A stretch of 64,000 nt of DNA from Periplaneta americana (lineage: Eukaryota; Arthropoda; Insecta; Blattodea; Blattidae): contig NC_091121.1 of NCBI RefSeq assembly GCF_040183065.1, forward strand, positions 41,128,787 through 41,192,786, read 5' to 3'. Positions within the stretch are counted from its first letter, which is position 1. The number at the start of each line of letters is the position of its first letter. Below are positions 24,300-34,347 of this stretch, piece after piece. A program made the translations under genes and the position numbers. The notes below the pieces were generated by a model that was given only the letters and a program-made list of their open reading frames with translations, was not told the origin of the DNA and made no database searches.

Positions 24300-24809
24300 G
24301 TTATTACTTATACTTGACATTTCGGACCTTGGACCTTATACATCCGATTATTTTATAGAATTTTATTGTTTTGAATTCCGCCAAATAATTTCTTTCTGGT
24401 GGTATTTGTTGTATTATTTTATTGTTTCTTTTTTAAACACTGCCTTGGGTCAAAGAACTGCTCATTTTTTATAATCTTTTTACGAATTGCCTTGTTGCTA
24501 ATGTATTTGTGTACCTCTGATTTTTAATGTGGCAACATTTTTAGTTCATATTTAAATTCAGCTTATGGTATTGTGTTTTTTAAAAAATGTTAGATAAGGG
24601 CGCAAATAGCCATAGTAGTTGACGCACCCTTTTTTTAAACTCCATTAACTAATTATTTGAATGCTACATTTGAGATAGTCACTGATGAAAATTAAGATTT
24701 TCCTTGGTCTAGTCATGAATTAAATCTTTGCTCTGCAATAATATGCTTGAATATAGGTATATAGTAAATTTGGAGAATGTTTCTTAATTCCATCCGTTTT
24801 CATTTGCAG

Positions 24810-24931
24810 GTACATTATAAATTTCTTATTAGATTCGTCGATTGGTCTTGGCATCATTTATGTAGGGATCCGACTATCTCAGTATTTATCTAGGGTGAAG
24901 AGGTGGGAAGCAATCAACTTTGGTGAATATG
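24810..24931 (+). CDS. STIMATE: STIMATE exon 3 (third membrane segment)
   Basis: Acceptor ttcatttgcag and donor gttagt bound the exon. It completes Trp88 and encodes residues to 129: YIINFLLDSSIGLGIIYVG followed by IRLSQYLSRVKRWEAINFGEY. The membrane helix covers about residues 90-108; the WExxxFGEYG motif after it is shared with vertebrate STIMATE. It ends one base into the Gly129 codon. The phase agrees with exons 2 and 4. Confidence 0.95.
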
Positions 24932-25338
24932 GTTAGTATTGCAGACAGTGAGTTTCTGTTACCACTCCACTATCTTTGTTACAGCTTTCATTTGACAGCC
25001 AGTCCCTGACCTTGTCTCCAGTCACTTGCTGATTGTACTTCTTATCAACTGGTGATTAGATTTTACTTTGTGTCACGACAGCAGAGGATAGACGTTGAAA
25101 TGAGTTGCTATTGTTGTATTTGAGGGCACTTAAACACAAACATGAATAATGTAATGTTTTCCTAAAATCATTCTATGCTCTGTATATTGAAAAGTATAGC
25201 TTGAATGGAAATATTGGATACAGATTAAATCTTTATAGCTTAAGAATTTCATTTATACTAACTGAAAAGTTCTGTAAAATTGTTTTTGTGTGTGTGTGCG
25301 TGCATGTGTGTTGTTTTTTTTTTTTGATACTAATATGA

Positions 25339-26359
25339 TATGATATGATATGATATGATATATATTTCTCAAAATCTTCGGTCCTGCTGGCCCTTCACAT
25401 TTCTGTATTTGGGCCAGCATTCCCTTACTTGCACTATTTACAATTTTAAACAAGACGTATTTTGACCCTTGAAGCCTGTTCTTACCGTGTCTTTCATGTC
25501 CCTTCACTTTTACTTGACCATCCTTTTACTTTATCCACTATTATTCTACTTCCCTTCTCTTATTCTCAATTCCCTTAAAAATAATTTCTCCCTCCATAAC
25601 TAACTTAATACTTTAAATAACAATGCACATAACTTATTTAATATATAAGACCTAACCCTTGTTGACTATTTCACTACAAACTTGAACTAATATTATATTC
25701 ACTGTCTAAACTCTTCTCACAGCACACATTAGCGCTCGTATCCTAGCAACATTGCTTTCACTTTATTTATAACACTATGTAACACTGAAAAAAAAAGAAC
25801 AACAGCTCACCTCCATTTATCCATTACCTAGCTAACCTACTATTATTTCATCCCACTGATGCACCATTTCCTCAGATTATTATAGACAGGTTTTTCTCCA
25901 CTATTGCTCCCTCTTTTCTCACTCCTGGCACGCTTTACACACTCACTACTTCCTCTTCTATTCCCCGCACTTATTTCGCTTCCTCGTTCACCAGTCTCTT
26001 CTTTCGTCGGTTCAGCATTCCTCTCTCTCCCCTTCTACCTTTCTCCACTTCTGTTGCCATCTGATACTATGCTTGTTCCGCTGGCTTGGCCTTGGGGTGA
26101 CGTCATTGCTGGTCGTCTACCAGATGGTGCAGCCGCTGCCTTTAGAGTTCATCGCCTGAATGGAATTTGTTGATGCTGGGTTCTTTCGACATTCTTCCCT
26201 TGCAATAACCTGAGTCACTGCCCTCATGTCTTCCGCAACTTTACCTTTTCTATTTCTTCCATTATTATTAACAATCTTTCTAACTCTCTCCTTTATCTCT
26301 AATCTTTTACTTTCGTCAATATTCTCTCCATTTTCCGATGCATTCAAGTTTTCCGCTAA
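25339..26359 (-). mobile_element. retroposed insert with 14-bp target duplication in STIMATE intron 3
   Basis: The 14-bp repeat tgatactaatatga occurs at 25325-25338 and 26360-26373. Next to the left copy is a tatga pentamer run, which on the minus strand is a 3' microsatellite tail. The minus strand has a 90-codon frame (26117-26389) with 'NIDESKRLEIKERVRKIV' and an Arg/Glu-rich continuation that I cannot place. Probably a 5'-truncated LINE of unknown clade. Confidence 0.6.
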
Positions 26360-26586
26360 TGATACTAATATGACACTGCATAGGGCCATAGGAACACTGC
26401 TATTGATCTCATTTTCTGTCTTCTACTCACTTGGTAATGTTTTTGTTGAATAACCCTTCAGCATAGACATGTTTACTTCTGTGATAATATGTCACCTATA
26501 AATGGCTTAACCGAACTTATTTTCCTGTATAATTACATTTTTGTTTATGGTGTTTTAATGGAATACAAACATGTTTTTATTAACAG

Positions 26587-26783
26587 GTAAACCACCATCA
26601 GTGAACGCCTGGCTGGCACAATGCTGCCTATATGTATTGCTCATGGTTATTGTAAAGATTTGCATCACATTGCTCATCCAGCTGGATTTCTGGGATGAAG
26701 TCAGAGACTTCATTCTTTCGCCTATTACAGATCCGAAAGTTGAAGTAGTCATAGTCATGCTTATCATTCCATTCTTCATAAAC
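26587..26783 (+). CDS. STIMATE: STIMATE exon 4 (fourth and fifth membrane segments)
   Basis: Acceptor tattaacag and donor gtgagt bound the exon. It encodes residues 130-194: KPPSVNAWLAQCCLYVLLMV..., a hydrophobic helix at about 138-160, then DFWDEVRDFILSPITDPKVE and the start of the last helix (VVIVMLIIPFFIN). The 'NPxLxLAIVMLIVPFFVNALMFW' type motif across the exon 4/5 junction is a family hallmark. It ends exactly on a codon boundary. Confidence 0.95.
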
Positions 26784-27319
26784 GTGAGTATAAATGAATG
26801 TTATTAAAACGGTGTGTTGCTTCTCAGAACTTTGTATGTCATGATTAGACCTTGGATTTTTAGGCACTTCAAAACTAACTTTTAGACACCTACTTTAATG
26901 TATTCTATTGCAGTGGTGTTCAATCTTTTTTGTTGATGTACCCCCAAAGTACATTTTTTTTTTTTACTTTGTACCCCAAACTGCATTGCAATTATGTAAG
27001 AAATAACAAGAGACTATGATGTTGTATGCAAAAGAAATTATCATCATCATCGTCATCGTCATCATCATTGTTATACATACAGTACTTAGCTGATGCAATA
27101 ATAATAGTAATGAATTACGTAAAATGTTACTGAAGCAAGGAAAAACAAGAGTTGATATTGTAGAAGTTCCCGTGTGGTGACCGAGATTAAAGAATTGTCC
27201 CACTGTATCCCTTGCATGTCGTAAAAGGTGACTAAATGGGAACCCAGTGCCTGGGGGTATAGCTGGGCCACCCAGTCCCTGGGGTTATAAATGAGGGACC
27301 TGGTCCTCCAGGTTGGGGG

Positions 27320-27880
27320 TTGGGCGTGGGGTTGACGGCCCCACACCGTAAAAAACATCTTGTTACGGAACCTGAAGAAGTAATTGCCGGACGGACATAT
27401 TCAAGACGACATAGTAAACGACTAAAGGATTTAAGATTTGGATCGTGGAATGTGCTGTCATTATACCAACCTGGTGCCTTGAAGAAACTTTTGGAACAGC
27501 TGGATTGTTATAAATTAGATGTTACCGCTATTCAGGAACTGAGATGGACGGGATCTGGAGTTATGGAGAAGAAGAAACGTGATTTTTTATAGTTGTCAGA
27601 AGAAAATCCATATGTTTGGAACAGGTTTCGTTGTAAATAAAAGACAGAAACATTTGATTATGGATTTTCATGCAAAATCTTATAGAATATGCAGACTATG
27701 TCTCAGAGGGCGTTTTTTTCAATTATAGTATTATTTGTGCACATGCACGACTGAAGAAAAAAGTGAAGAAGAGAAAGATTCCTTTTATGACGAATTAGAC
27801 GAAATTTATAATGAATGCTCAAGAGCAGATTGTAAGATTATTATGGGAGAGATGCATGCAAAAATTGGTAGAGAAGATAT
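27320..27880 (+). pseudogene. RTE AP-like endonuclease, N-terminal part
   Basis: Reads 'LRFGSWNVLSLYQPGALKKL' and 'DVTAIQELRWTGSG', the first two conserved motifs of the apurinic-like endonuclease that nicks target DNA for reverse transcription. A frameshift follows near 27590; the frame resumes at 27735 with 'ADCKIIMGEMHAKIGRED' (family GDxNAKxG). It is cut off by the insertion at about 27879. Confidence 0.85.
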
Positions 27881-28041
27881 GTATGTATGTATGTATTTAT
27901 TCACACTGCAATGGGTATATACCTGGTGGCAGTGGTAACTAATTACACTCAATAATGACAATAATAAACTTGTTAATTAAAAATACACTTAATAATAATA
28001 ATACCAATAATTAATACAAATAATTAATACTAACAATAATT

Positions 28042-28099
<58 letters not shown>

Positions 28100-28725
28100 G
28101 GGAATATCCTAAATTAAATGAAGCATGATCACTTAAAATAACATTTAAAATAAATCTAATTTGTATCTTAAATCTAAGTTCGAACTAAAACCCACGAGTA
28201 TGATATGTTCATATCTGCACAAGTACCTTTCCACATTACACTCATTTCGCTGTCAACTCACTCACTGCACTGGAACTGCGATACATTTCACTGATTCTAT
28301 CCTGATTTCACTAACAGTTCAAAAACATTTCACTGTTCAAATACTTTGCACTGCCACTATAAACTATAAAGCTTCCCTAACAGGAACACGTTTCACTGAC
28401 ACAACATAATTCTTCACTGATACAACACTTAAATAACAGAATATCATTTACATCCTTTACATACTGTGTATAATTATCGTCTATTATAAAGTCATTAAGC
28501 CTATTTTTAAATACGTTTTTGGTTGTTGGTAAAGCCTTTAGTAAGTCTGCAGGTAAAGCATTCCAGTCCCTGATAGTACGATTGAGAAAAGAAAACTTTC
28601 CAGTGTCCGTCCTCTGTCTTCTTTCCCTCAATTTATATGAGTGGTCGTTCATTGAAGAGTAATTTGGCAGTTGCAACCTATTTTTTATTTCTCTCCAGGC
28701 AGGCTCACCTCTATATAGATCAGTT
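27879..28725 (-). mobile_element. CR1/Jockey-like LINE 3' fragment inserted in the RTE endonuclease
   Basis: On the minus strand the frame 28377-28720 contains 'YRGEPAWREIKNRLQLPN' and 'RRQRTDTGKFSFLNRTIRDW' with 'NALPADLL', the typical end of a non-LTR RT ORF. A 3' UTR with an (aat)n tract (28048-28098) follows, and the tail is an (acat)n run at 27879-27895. The neighbouring RTE frame resumes at about 28738. Confidence 0.8.
28048..28098. repeat. (aat)n microsatellite in a nested LINE 3' UTR
   Basis: A run of about 17 aat units within the CR1/Jockey-like fragment at 27879-28725, interrupted near its end by a g. Confidence 0.85.
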
Positions 28726-28737
28726 ATTGGAAGTAAT

Positions 28738-29210
28738 AGTTTGCACAGCGAATCGGACGATAATGGAATCAGACTGATTAATTTTGCCTCTTCAAGAAAT
28801 ATGATAGTTGGAAGTACAATTTTTGAGCATAAGGACATCCATAAAATGACGTGGAAATCTCCTAATGAAAACACTTTTAATCAAATTGACCACCTCGTTA
28901 TTGATGCAAGGCATGGATCTAATTTAATGGACCTCAGGAGTTATCATGGTGCCAATATTGACTCTGATCACTATTTAATTATAGCTAAAATCAGAAGTCG
29001 TATATCGAACATATGTAAGTTAACTGGAGTCAAGATTAGGAAGTTTGATTTGGATGGATTGAAGAACTCTGAGAATGCAGCTAGATATAGAAGTATTATT
29101 GATAAACACTTGACAGACCTTTCTAACAGTGAGAGGGTTGGTCAGGTCTGGAAGGACTTGAAGGAGGTAGTAACTAATGCTGCAAATGAGGCCCTGGGAA
29201 GGGTGGGTAA
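28738..29210 (+). pseudogene. RTE AP-like endonuclease, C-terminal part
   Basis: The frame gives 'NGIRLINFASSRNMIVGSTI', 'TFNQIDHLVIDARHGSNLMD' and 'SYHGANIDSDHYLIIAKIRS'. These are the conserved 'NQIDHVLID' and 'SDHYLV' motifs that close the endonuclease domain, continuing the N-terminal part at 27320-27880. It is interrupted after 'NEALGRVG' by the next insert. Confidence 0.88.
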
Positions 29211-29550
29211 CTCAGAATATGTTGTTGTTTTCTAATGCCAGGCGTTTGACAATAAAGTCATTTGACCTCTTGCACTCCAATATTTTTCAAAGATATTATC
29301 ATGGTCAGCCACTGAAGCACAGATTTTGAGGTGTTCCGAATCCATTTCTTGGTTTGAGTTGCACAATGGGCAGTTAGGGGACTGATATATTCCAATTCTA
29401 TGCAGGTGTTTGGCCAAACAATCATGGCCTGTTGCCAATCTAAATGCAGCTACAGACGATTTTCGTGGTAAATCGGGAATTAACTGTGGATTATGATGCA
29501 GAGAGTTCCATTTTTTCCCTTGTGATTGTGTTATCAAATTTTGTTTGTTG
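29211..29550 (-). mobile_element. RNase H-type LINE 3' end (family D), minus strand
   Basis: Frame 29232-29537 on the minus strand: 'KSSVAAFRLATGHDCLAKHL', 'NCPLCNSNQEMDSEHLKICA' (zinc-knuckle-like Cys/His spacing) and 'EKYWSARGQMTLL'. The 3' tail is an (aac)n run next to 29222. The same family, opposite strand, lies at 30859-31447 in the same host LINE. Confidence 0.82.
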
Positions 29551-29589
29551 AAGTCTAAGTATAACTGGTTTGACTAGGAGTGTGAACTA

Positions 29590-30353
29590 ATGACAATGGA
29601 AAAAAATAAAGCTTACAGGAAAATACTGCAAAAGAATCATACTAGAAGGGCAGTAGAAGAATATCGTGAAGCCAGAAGAGAAGAAAAGAATGTGCATAAA
29701 AAGAAGAAACGAGAATTTGCTCAGGCAAGACTGGTAGAACTGGAACAGTTAAGGGATATGAACGAGACCAGAGCCTTCTTCAAAAAATTAAATAACATGC
29801 GGAAAGATTTCCAACCCAGAACGACAATGTGTAAGGATAAAAAGAGTGTTATTTTAGGTGATGACAAATTAATACTTGAAAGATGGGCTCAACATTTTGA
29901 TGAGTTATGGAATATTGAAGCCTTTGGTAATCTGGATGGAGGGAATGAGGTGGAATCTTCTGAAACACATCTGCTATCAGTGAAGTGGAATGGCGGTAGA
30001 AAAACTAAAAAAAATAATAAGGCACTTGGTTTGGATCTTATTCAGTCTGAGTTGGTGAAGCATGGAGGCTCAGAATTTATTAAACACTTGCATCAATTGA
30101 TTAGGATATGGACAGAAGAAACTATACCTGAGGAATGGAATTTAAGTGTTATTTGCCCCATACATAAAAAGGGGGATACTATGGTATGTTCAAATTATAG
30201 AGGAATTAGCCTGTTGTGTACTGCATATAAAATCTTTTCCAATACTTTATTTGATAGACTTGTCCCATTTGTAGAGGACACTATTGGTGATTATCAGTGC
30301 GGATTCCGTTGGGGTAGATCCACTAACGATCAAATTTTTACAATACGACAGTT
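29590..30353 (+). pseudogene. RTE reverse transcriptase, N-terminal and finger region
   Basis: The frame starts after a stop at about 29576 and encodes a basic coiled region ('REARREEKNVHKKKKREFAQ'), then 'PEEWNLSVICPIHKKGDTMV', 'CSNYRGISLLCTAYKIFSNT' and 'GDYQCGFRWGRSTNDQIFTI'. These are RT domains 0-2a of RTE elements. The frame runs into the MITE at 30354 after IRQL. Confidence 0.9.
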
Positions 30354-30586
30354 GAGTAGCTTAATATCAAAGACGGACATCTGTCATCTCCATAGTTTTG
30401 ATTTAGAGGCAATTTTTTAATTCACAGTTTTCTTTGTAATATTTAACACAATTTATTTTATAAATTTAGTGTTAGAGTTTCCATATGGTTTCACTATAAC
30501 TGGAAAGAGCATGAAAAATTGTATAAAAACCACAGCTATCTAAATTTCGAGTGAGGTCATATGTCCGTCTTTGATATTAAGCTAAT
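30354..30586. mobile_element. MITE with 24-bp terminal inverted repeats, inside the RTE reverse transcriptase
   Basis: Ends tagcttaatatcaaagacgg (continuing acat) and its near-perfect inverse at 30561-30584 bound a 233-bp AT-rich insert. The RT frame reads ...FTIRQL before and LEKCKEFGIE after it. The pentamer cagtt flanks both sides (30349-30353, 30587-30591), suggesting a 5-bp duplication. Superfamily undetermined. Confidence 0.8.
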
Positions 30587-30591
30587 CAGTT

Positions 30592-30858
30592 ACTTGAAAA
30601 GTGCAAAGAGTTTGGAATCGAGACCCATCATGTTTTTGTTGATTTTGAGCAGCCTATGATACCATAAATAGAGAAAAACTCTATGCTGCAATGGAGGAAT
30701 TGAAGATCCCAAGAAAATTGATCTCTCTGGTGAAAGCTACGATGACAAATACCAAGTGCATAATTAAAATTCAAAACATGATGTCTAACCCTGTTTCTAC
30801 TAGGTGTGGCGTCCGACAAGGAGATTCACTAGCTTGTCTCCTTTTTAATATAGCACTG
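30592..30858 (+). pseudogene. RTE reverse transcriptase, palm region
   Basis: Continues the frame after the MITE: 'EKCKEFGIETHHVFVDF', then 'LYAAMEELKIPRKLISLVKA' and 'STRCGVRQGDSLACLLFNIA'. The first catalytic Asp (VDF) is present; the RQGD and LLFNIAL motifs precede the point where another LINE is inserted (30859). Confidence 0.88.
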
Positions 30859-31447
30859 ATTCTAAAGCAGCATTATATGCAATAAATTCATATAAAATGA
30901 TGTCAATCCAAATTAAAGAATGTCACAAAATGATCCAACAACTTCAAAAACTACAGAAAAGAATTCAATTGCAATGGATACCTGCACATTGCGGAATTGC
31001 TGGAAGTGAAACTGCTGACTTTCTTCCCAAAAAAGGATCCAATTTAATTCAGAATACAAATACAAGCCTACCTTTTACATCCATCAAAAGACTAATTAAA
31101 AATAAATATAAAATCAAGCAAAACCAAGCACTATGTACTAAAGCCAAAGATAAAAAATGGAGCATTTTAATAAAAAAACCAGAAATTGTTCCAGAAATCC
31201 CACGTAAATCTGCAGTAGCAAAATTCAGATTGCTTACAGAACACGATTATTTGGCCAAACACTTGAATAAAATAGGAATTTACACAAATCCAAATTGCCC
31301 TCTATCCAACAAAGAAGAAGAAATGACTGAAGATCATCTCATAACCTGTGAAGTTCTACCTGATGGATCCACCACAGAGAAATATTGGAGTGCAAGAACG
31401 CTAATGGCTTCGTTGCCAAAAGCCCGGCATTAGATAACAACAACAAC
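30859..31447 (+). mobile_element. 5'-truncated RNase H LINE (family D) with 11-bp target duplication
   Basis: The 11-bp repeat atatagcactg flanks the insert (30848-30858 and 31448-31458). A 178-codon open frame (30897-31433) encodes 'IQLQWIPAHCGIAGSETADF' (RNase H), 'RKSAVAKFRLLTEHDYLAKH' and 'NPNCPLSNKEEEMTEDHLIT'. The tail is an (aac)n run. The intact frame and exact duplications suggest a fairly recent insertion. It is cut off upstream of the RT domain. Confidence 0.92.
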
Positions 31448-31458
31448 ATATAGCACTG

Positions 31459-31935
31459 GAGAAAGTCATGAGGGATTCACGTATTAATACTAGGGGAACT
31501 ATTTTCTATAAGTCGATTCAGGTGCTGGCTTAAGCTGACGACTTAGATATCATAGGAAGAAGTCAGGCAGCAATGAAAGAGGCCTTTATTAAGCTGGAAA
31601 AGGCAGCAAGAAGGGTGCATTACAAGTTAATGAAGAAAAAACAAAGTATATGCCAGTCACGAGAGCTAATATAAATGGACCCCCTTACTTGGAAATAGGC
31701 TCTTTTAAATTTGAAACTGTCCATAGTTTTATCTATCTTGGCTCTGAAATTAATAACAAAAATAATGTTAGTTCTGAAATAAAAAAAACTAATATTATCT
31801 GCCAATAGGTGCTTTTATGGTCTTAGAAGACATATGAAATCTCAAATTATATTTAGGAATACAAAAATTATGATGTATAAAATTCTTATAAGGTCTGTAC
31901 TATCTTACGCATCTGAGACTTGGCCATTGTCAAGT
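31459..31935 (+). pseudogene. RTE reverse transcriptase, YADD region and thumb
   Basis: After the nested LINE the RTE resumes with 'VMRDSRINTRGTIFYKS', a degenerate catalytic box (aagctgacgacttagat, family AYADDLDI), 'KRSYIYLGSEINNKNNVSSEI'-like sequence at 31735-31780, and 'IMMYKILIRSVLSYASETW'. Multiple frameshifts occur. Confidence 0.75.
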
Positions 31936-32439
31936 CAGATGCGACATTATTATGTACGTTTTGTAGTTATTCTACAACATCTACATAATAAAATGCAAAC
32001 CCAACAAACACACTTGCTGCCAGTTCCTTGTGTACAGGGAGTTTCTTCTCTTGCCTTATATTCTTTGGAGAAAATACTGAATGGCGATGTTCAAGGAAGC
32101 AAAGAAACGAGGAAAACAAATCTTTTACAGAAAGGTGTCATGGTAATTTCCGAATTATAATATTCATTAGGGTCGACCAGCCTCATGGTCTAGTAGTCAG
32201 AGCTTCTGGCTATAGTTCATGAGGTCCCGGGTTCGATTCCCGGTTAGAGCACAGGAATTTTTCCTCGTCCATGGTCTGGAATTTAGGTTAGGTTTAGATT
32301 TAAGACCTCTCCTGGCACCACATTATCATACTCATCCTATCACATCATCGGGGTAATGTAACTCCGCCTTCCAGGCGCCCCAACCTCAGAAGTGGGTTAC
32401 AACTAAGCCACGGCCAGGAGAGAAGACCAGAAATGTCGA
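31936..32439 (+). mobile_element. unidentified insert followed by tRNA-derived SINE (family 3)
   Basis: The RTE frame stops at '...SETWPLSSQ' and resumes with 'IKTFERKILRQIFG'. Bases 31936-32172 are unplaced sequence. From about 32173 there is a tRNA-like head (A-box-like tggtctagtagtcag, B box gggttcgattcccgg) and a body ending near 32430 at a gaagaccag word. No clean target repeat was found, so the two parts may be separate events. Confidence 0.6.
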
Positions 32440-32840
32440 AAGACAACCTGGTGGCATTGGATTAAAACATTTGAAAGAAAGATTCTTAGGCAAATCTTTG
32501 GACCAGTTAGAGAAAACGGAACATGGAGAAGAAGATATAATTTCGAACTGTACAGATTATATAATGAGCCAGACATTGTTAAATTCATAAAAATAAGAAG
32601 ATTGGATTGGGCCGGGCATGTTGTGAGAATGCAAGATGATAGAGTTGCGAAGAGAATTTTTAAATTTATTCCGGAGGAAAGAAGGAAGATTGGGAGACCA
32701 AGATTGAGATGGGAAGACTGTGTGATGGATGACATCAAGACTTTGGGTGTTAGAAATTGGAGAAGTTTGGCATTGGATAGGGAGGAATGGCGAAAACTTC
32801 TGAAGAAGGCCAGGGCCCATGAAGGGCTGTCGTGCCATTG
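32440..32840 (+). pseudogene. RTE ORF C-terminus
   Basis: The frame gives 'FERKILRQIFGPVRENGTWR', 'RLDWAGHVVRMQDDRVAKRI', 'GRPRLRWEDCVMDDIKTLGV' and ends '...HEGLSCH' with a stop at 32839-32841. This is the standard RTE tail, ending just before the (atg)n terminus. The long opposite-strand frames here are shadows. Confidence 0.9.
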
Positions 32841-33165
32841 ATAATGATGATGATGATATTGTAAAAGAAATAAACTGCAATAATTATCAAAAATAGCAAT
32901 AAAATAAATATGTCAACATTTTTACATATGTGGTCAGTGGGATGCTTACCTCTTGAGATAACCCTGTGTATCCCCGGAGGTATGCACACCATACATTGAA
33001 TATCACTGTTCTATTGCCCCCTTCAGTCTGCACAGTTATATCACTTCCACCCTTTATAATGTCAAGGGTATTTCTGTATACTCTAGATTTTTTTTTTTTT
33101 TTAATTCAGATTAATAGTTTGTTAGTCACCTAACATGTTGAATAACTATGATTTGTGTTGAACAG

Positions 33166-33390
33166 GCGCTCATGTTCTGGGTCACCGACAACTTCCTCAT
33201 GAGGAAAAGCAGTCGTAAGGTTCGGCCTGCAGATGCCAGTCTCTTACAGCGAGTTAAGGTTCGCTATCGGAAGATCAAACGAGAGAAACGTGATGACTCA
33301 GAGTCTGATGTTCTTCTGTCTGCTGACGAGGAGTTGCTTGGAACAAATGAAAGTCTGCAGCAGAGACTGCCGGGCGTGATGATCACATAG
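33166..33390 (+). CDS. STIMATE: STIMATE exon 5 (last helix end, basic cytosolic tail, stop as read)
   Basis: Acceptor tgttgaacag precedes ALMFWVTDNFLMRKSSRKV, completing the family motif 'NALMFWVxDNFLMRK'. A basic segment (KVRYRKIKREKRDDSE) and an acidic stretch (SESDVLLSADEELLG) follow, both parallel to the vertebrate tail. Read through, it stops at TAG 33388-33390, giving 268 aa. However, GTGATG at 33376 is a possible donor in phase 0, which would remove the last four codons and join the exon at 49228 (300 aa; vertebrate STIMATE is about 294 aa). Either this is an alternative terminal exon or the true exon ends at 33375. Confidence 0.9.
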   Translation, partial: ALMFWVTDNFLMRKSSRKVRPADASLLQRVKVRYRKIKREKRDDSESDVLLSADEELLGTNESLQQRLPGVMIT

Positions 33391-34347
33391 GGTTTTGTAT
33401 CCTTTGTAAAGGCCTCGTTATAAACTGTACTTGTGAAATCTTTGTATAGAAATATCATATCTTCATTTCCAACACTCCATCCATTTGTAATTTTTTATAA
33501 AATGGATTGTGACATATTTATAAAACTTGTGTAAGTTCATTTTGATAGGAATAGCTATTTTTTTAACATGGTTTGATATGAGAAGAGTGTTCACTGCTAC
33601 AGATTACATGAACAGTAGTAATAATAATACTCATGTGCACTCTCCAAGCAAGGCTGATGATGTTTCGGAATTTTGAAATTGTGTTCTCAATATTTAGTCA
33701 TGTATTTGGATGAGTATTTCACTTTCAGGGCTGTAATAATTGTATATACCTGAAAAATTAATAGTTTAAATGACTGATAATTTATTGTTATTATTTATGA
33801 CAACAGTATTTCCTTGCTGTTAGATATAGTCTTATAGGTTTCTGAATTAATATAAAAATAAAAAGGTCATCTTAATTTTGCTGATGTGAACATTGTGAAA
33901 GTAAAAGGAATGAAAAATAAGTCTGTAATTTTACAAATATCTGATTTGAAGTTAAATGTGTGATTATACGAGTATTAAGAAAATAATTAAGATTTGCCTC
34001 ATTGTTAGTTAATGAGAAAGTGAGAAGAGAATTAAAAATTTCGTACTTCCTGATCATTAAATTGCTGATACTCACTTCCGGTGTTGGTATTCCAGTACCT
34101 TTCCAGATATGAGAATTTATATTTTCCCTCCTTTAACCTGCCATGAAATATGTTTTTGTATATTCGTCCATGTTTTACATCCTTCCATTTGCAAGTAAGA
34201 ATTTTTGTTATGGTAAATTGAAGTGAATTGAGACATAAATGACAAAAATGAGGAATCTTAATGAGAGAATTGGAACAATGTATGAACTTATATATAAATA
34301 TTGGAATTTGTATGTTCTTAATTTCAAAGAAACAAAATTTAATTGTA
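33391..34347 (+). promoter_or_regulatory. STIMATE: STIMATE 3' UTR or start of a fifth intron
   Basis: AT-rich sequence with no transposon recognised. AATAAA at 33857-33862 is a possible polyadenylation signal if exon 5 is terminal. No second coding segment is visible. Confidence 0.4.

Larger units (their letters stand above)
27167..32854 (+). mobile_element. full-length RTE LINE (family C), interrupted by five later insertions
   Basis: The element starts ttcccgtgtggtgacc with a GC-rich 5' leader and ends in a (atg)n tail at 32843-32854. The target repeats are gatattgtagaag (27154-27166) and gatattgtaaaag (32855-32867), one mismatch. Pieces in order: AP endonuclease (27320-27880, 28738-29210), linker and RT fingers (29560-30353), RT palm (30592-30858), thumb and C-terminus (31459-31935, 32440-32840). 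Frameshifts and insertions make it inactive. The complete 5' end is unusual among the truncated LINEs here. Confidence 0.88.
26911..33008. mobile_element. hAT element hosting a nested LINE, fills STIMATE intron 4
   Basis: The outer ends cagtggtgttcaat and attgaatatcactg are inverted (two mismatches), and ttctattg is repeated exactly at 26903-26910 and 33009-33016. Only about 410 bp of the interval belongs to the hAT (26911-27153 and about 32868-33008); the rest is a later LINE insertion. No transposase remains in those parts. Without the insertion the intron would be about 276 bp. Confidence 0.85.

Noticed and set aside
25904..26173. plus-strand 89-codon frame rich in Leu and Ser
   Set aside because: Antisense of the minus-strand retroposed insert at 25339-26359.
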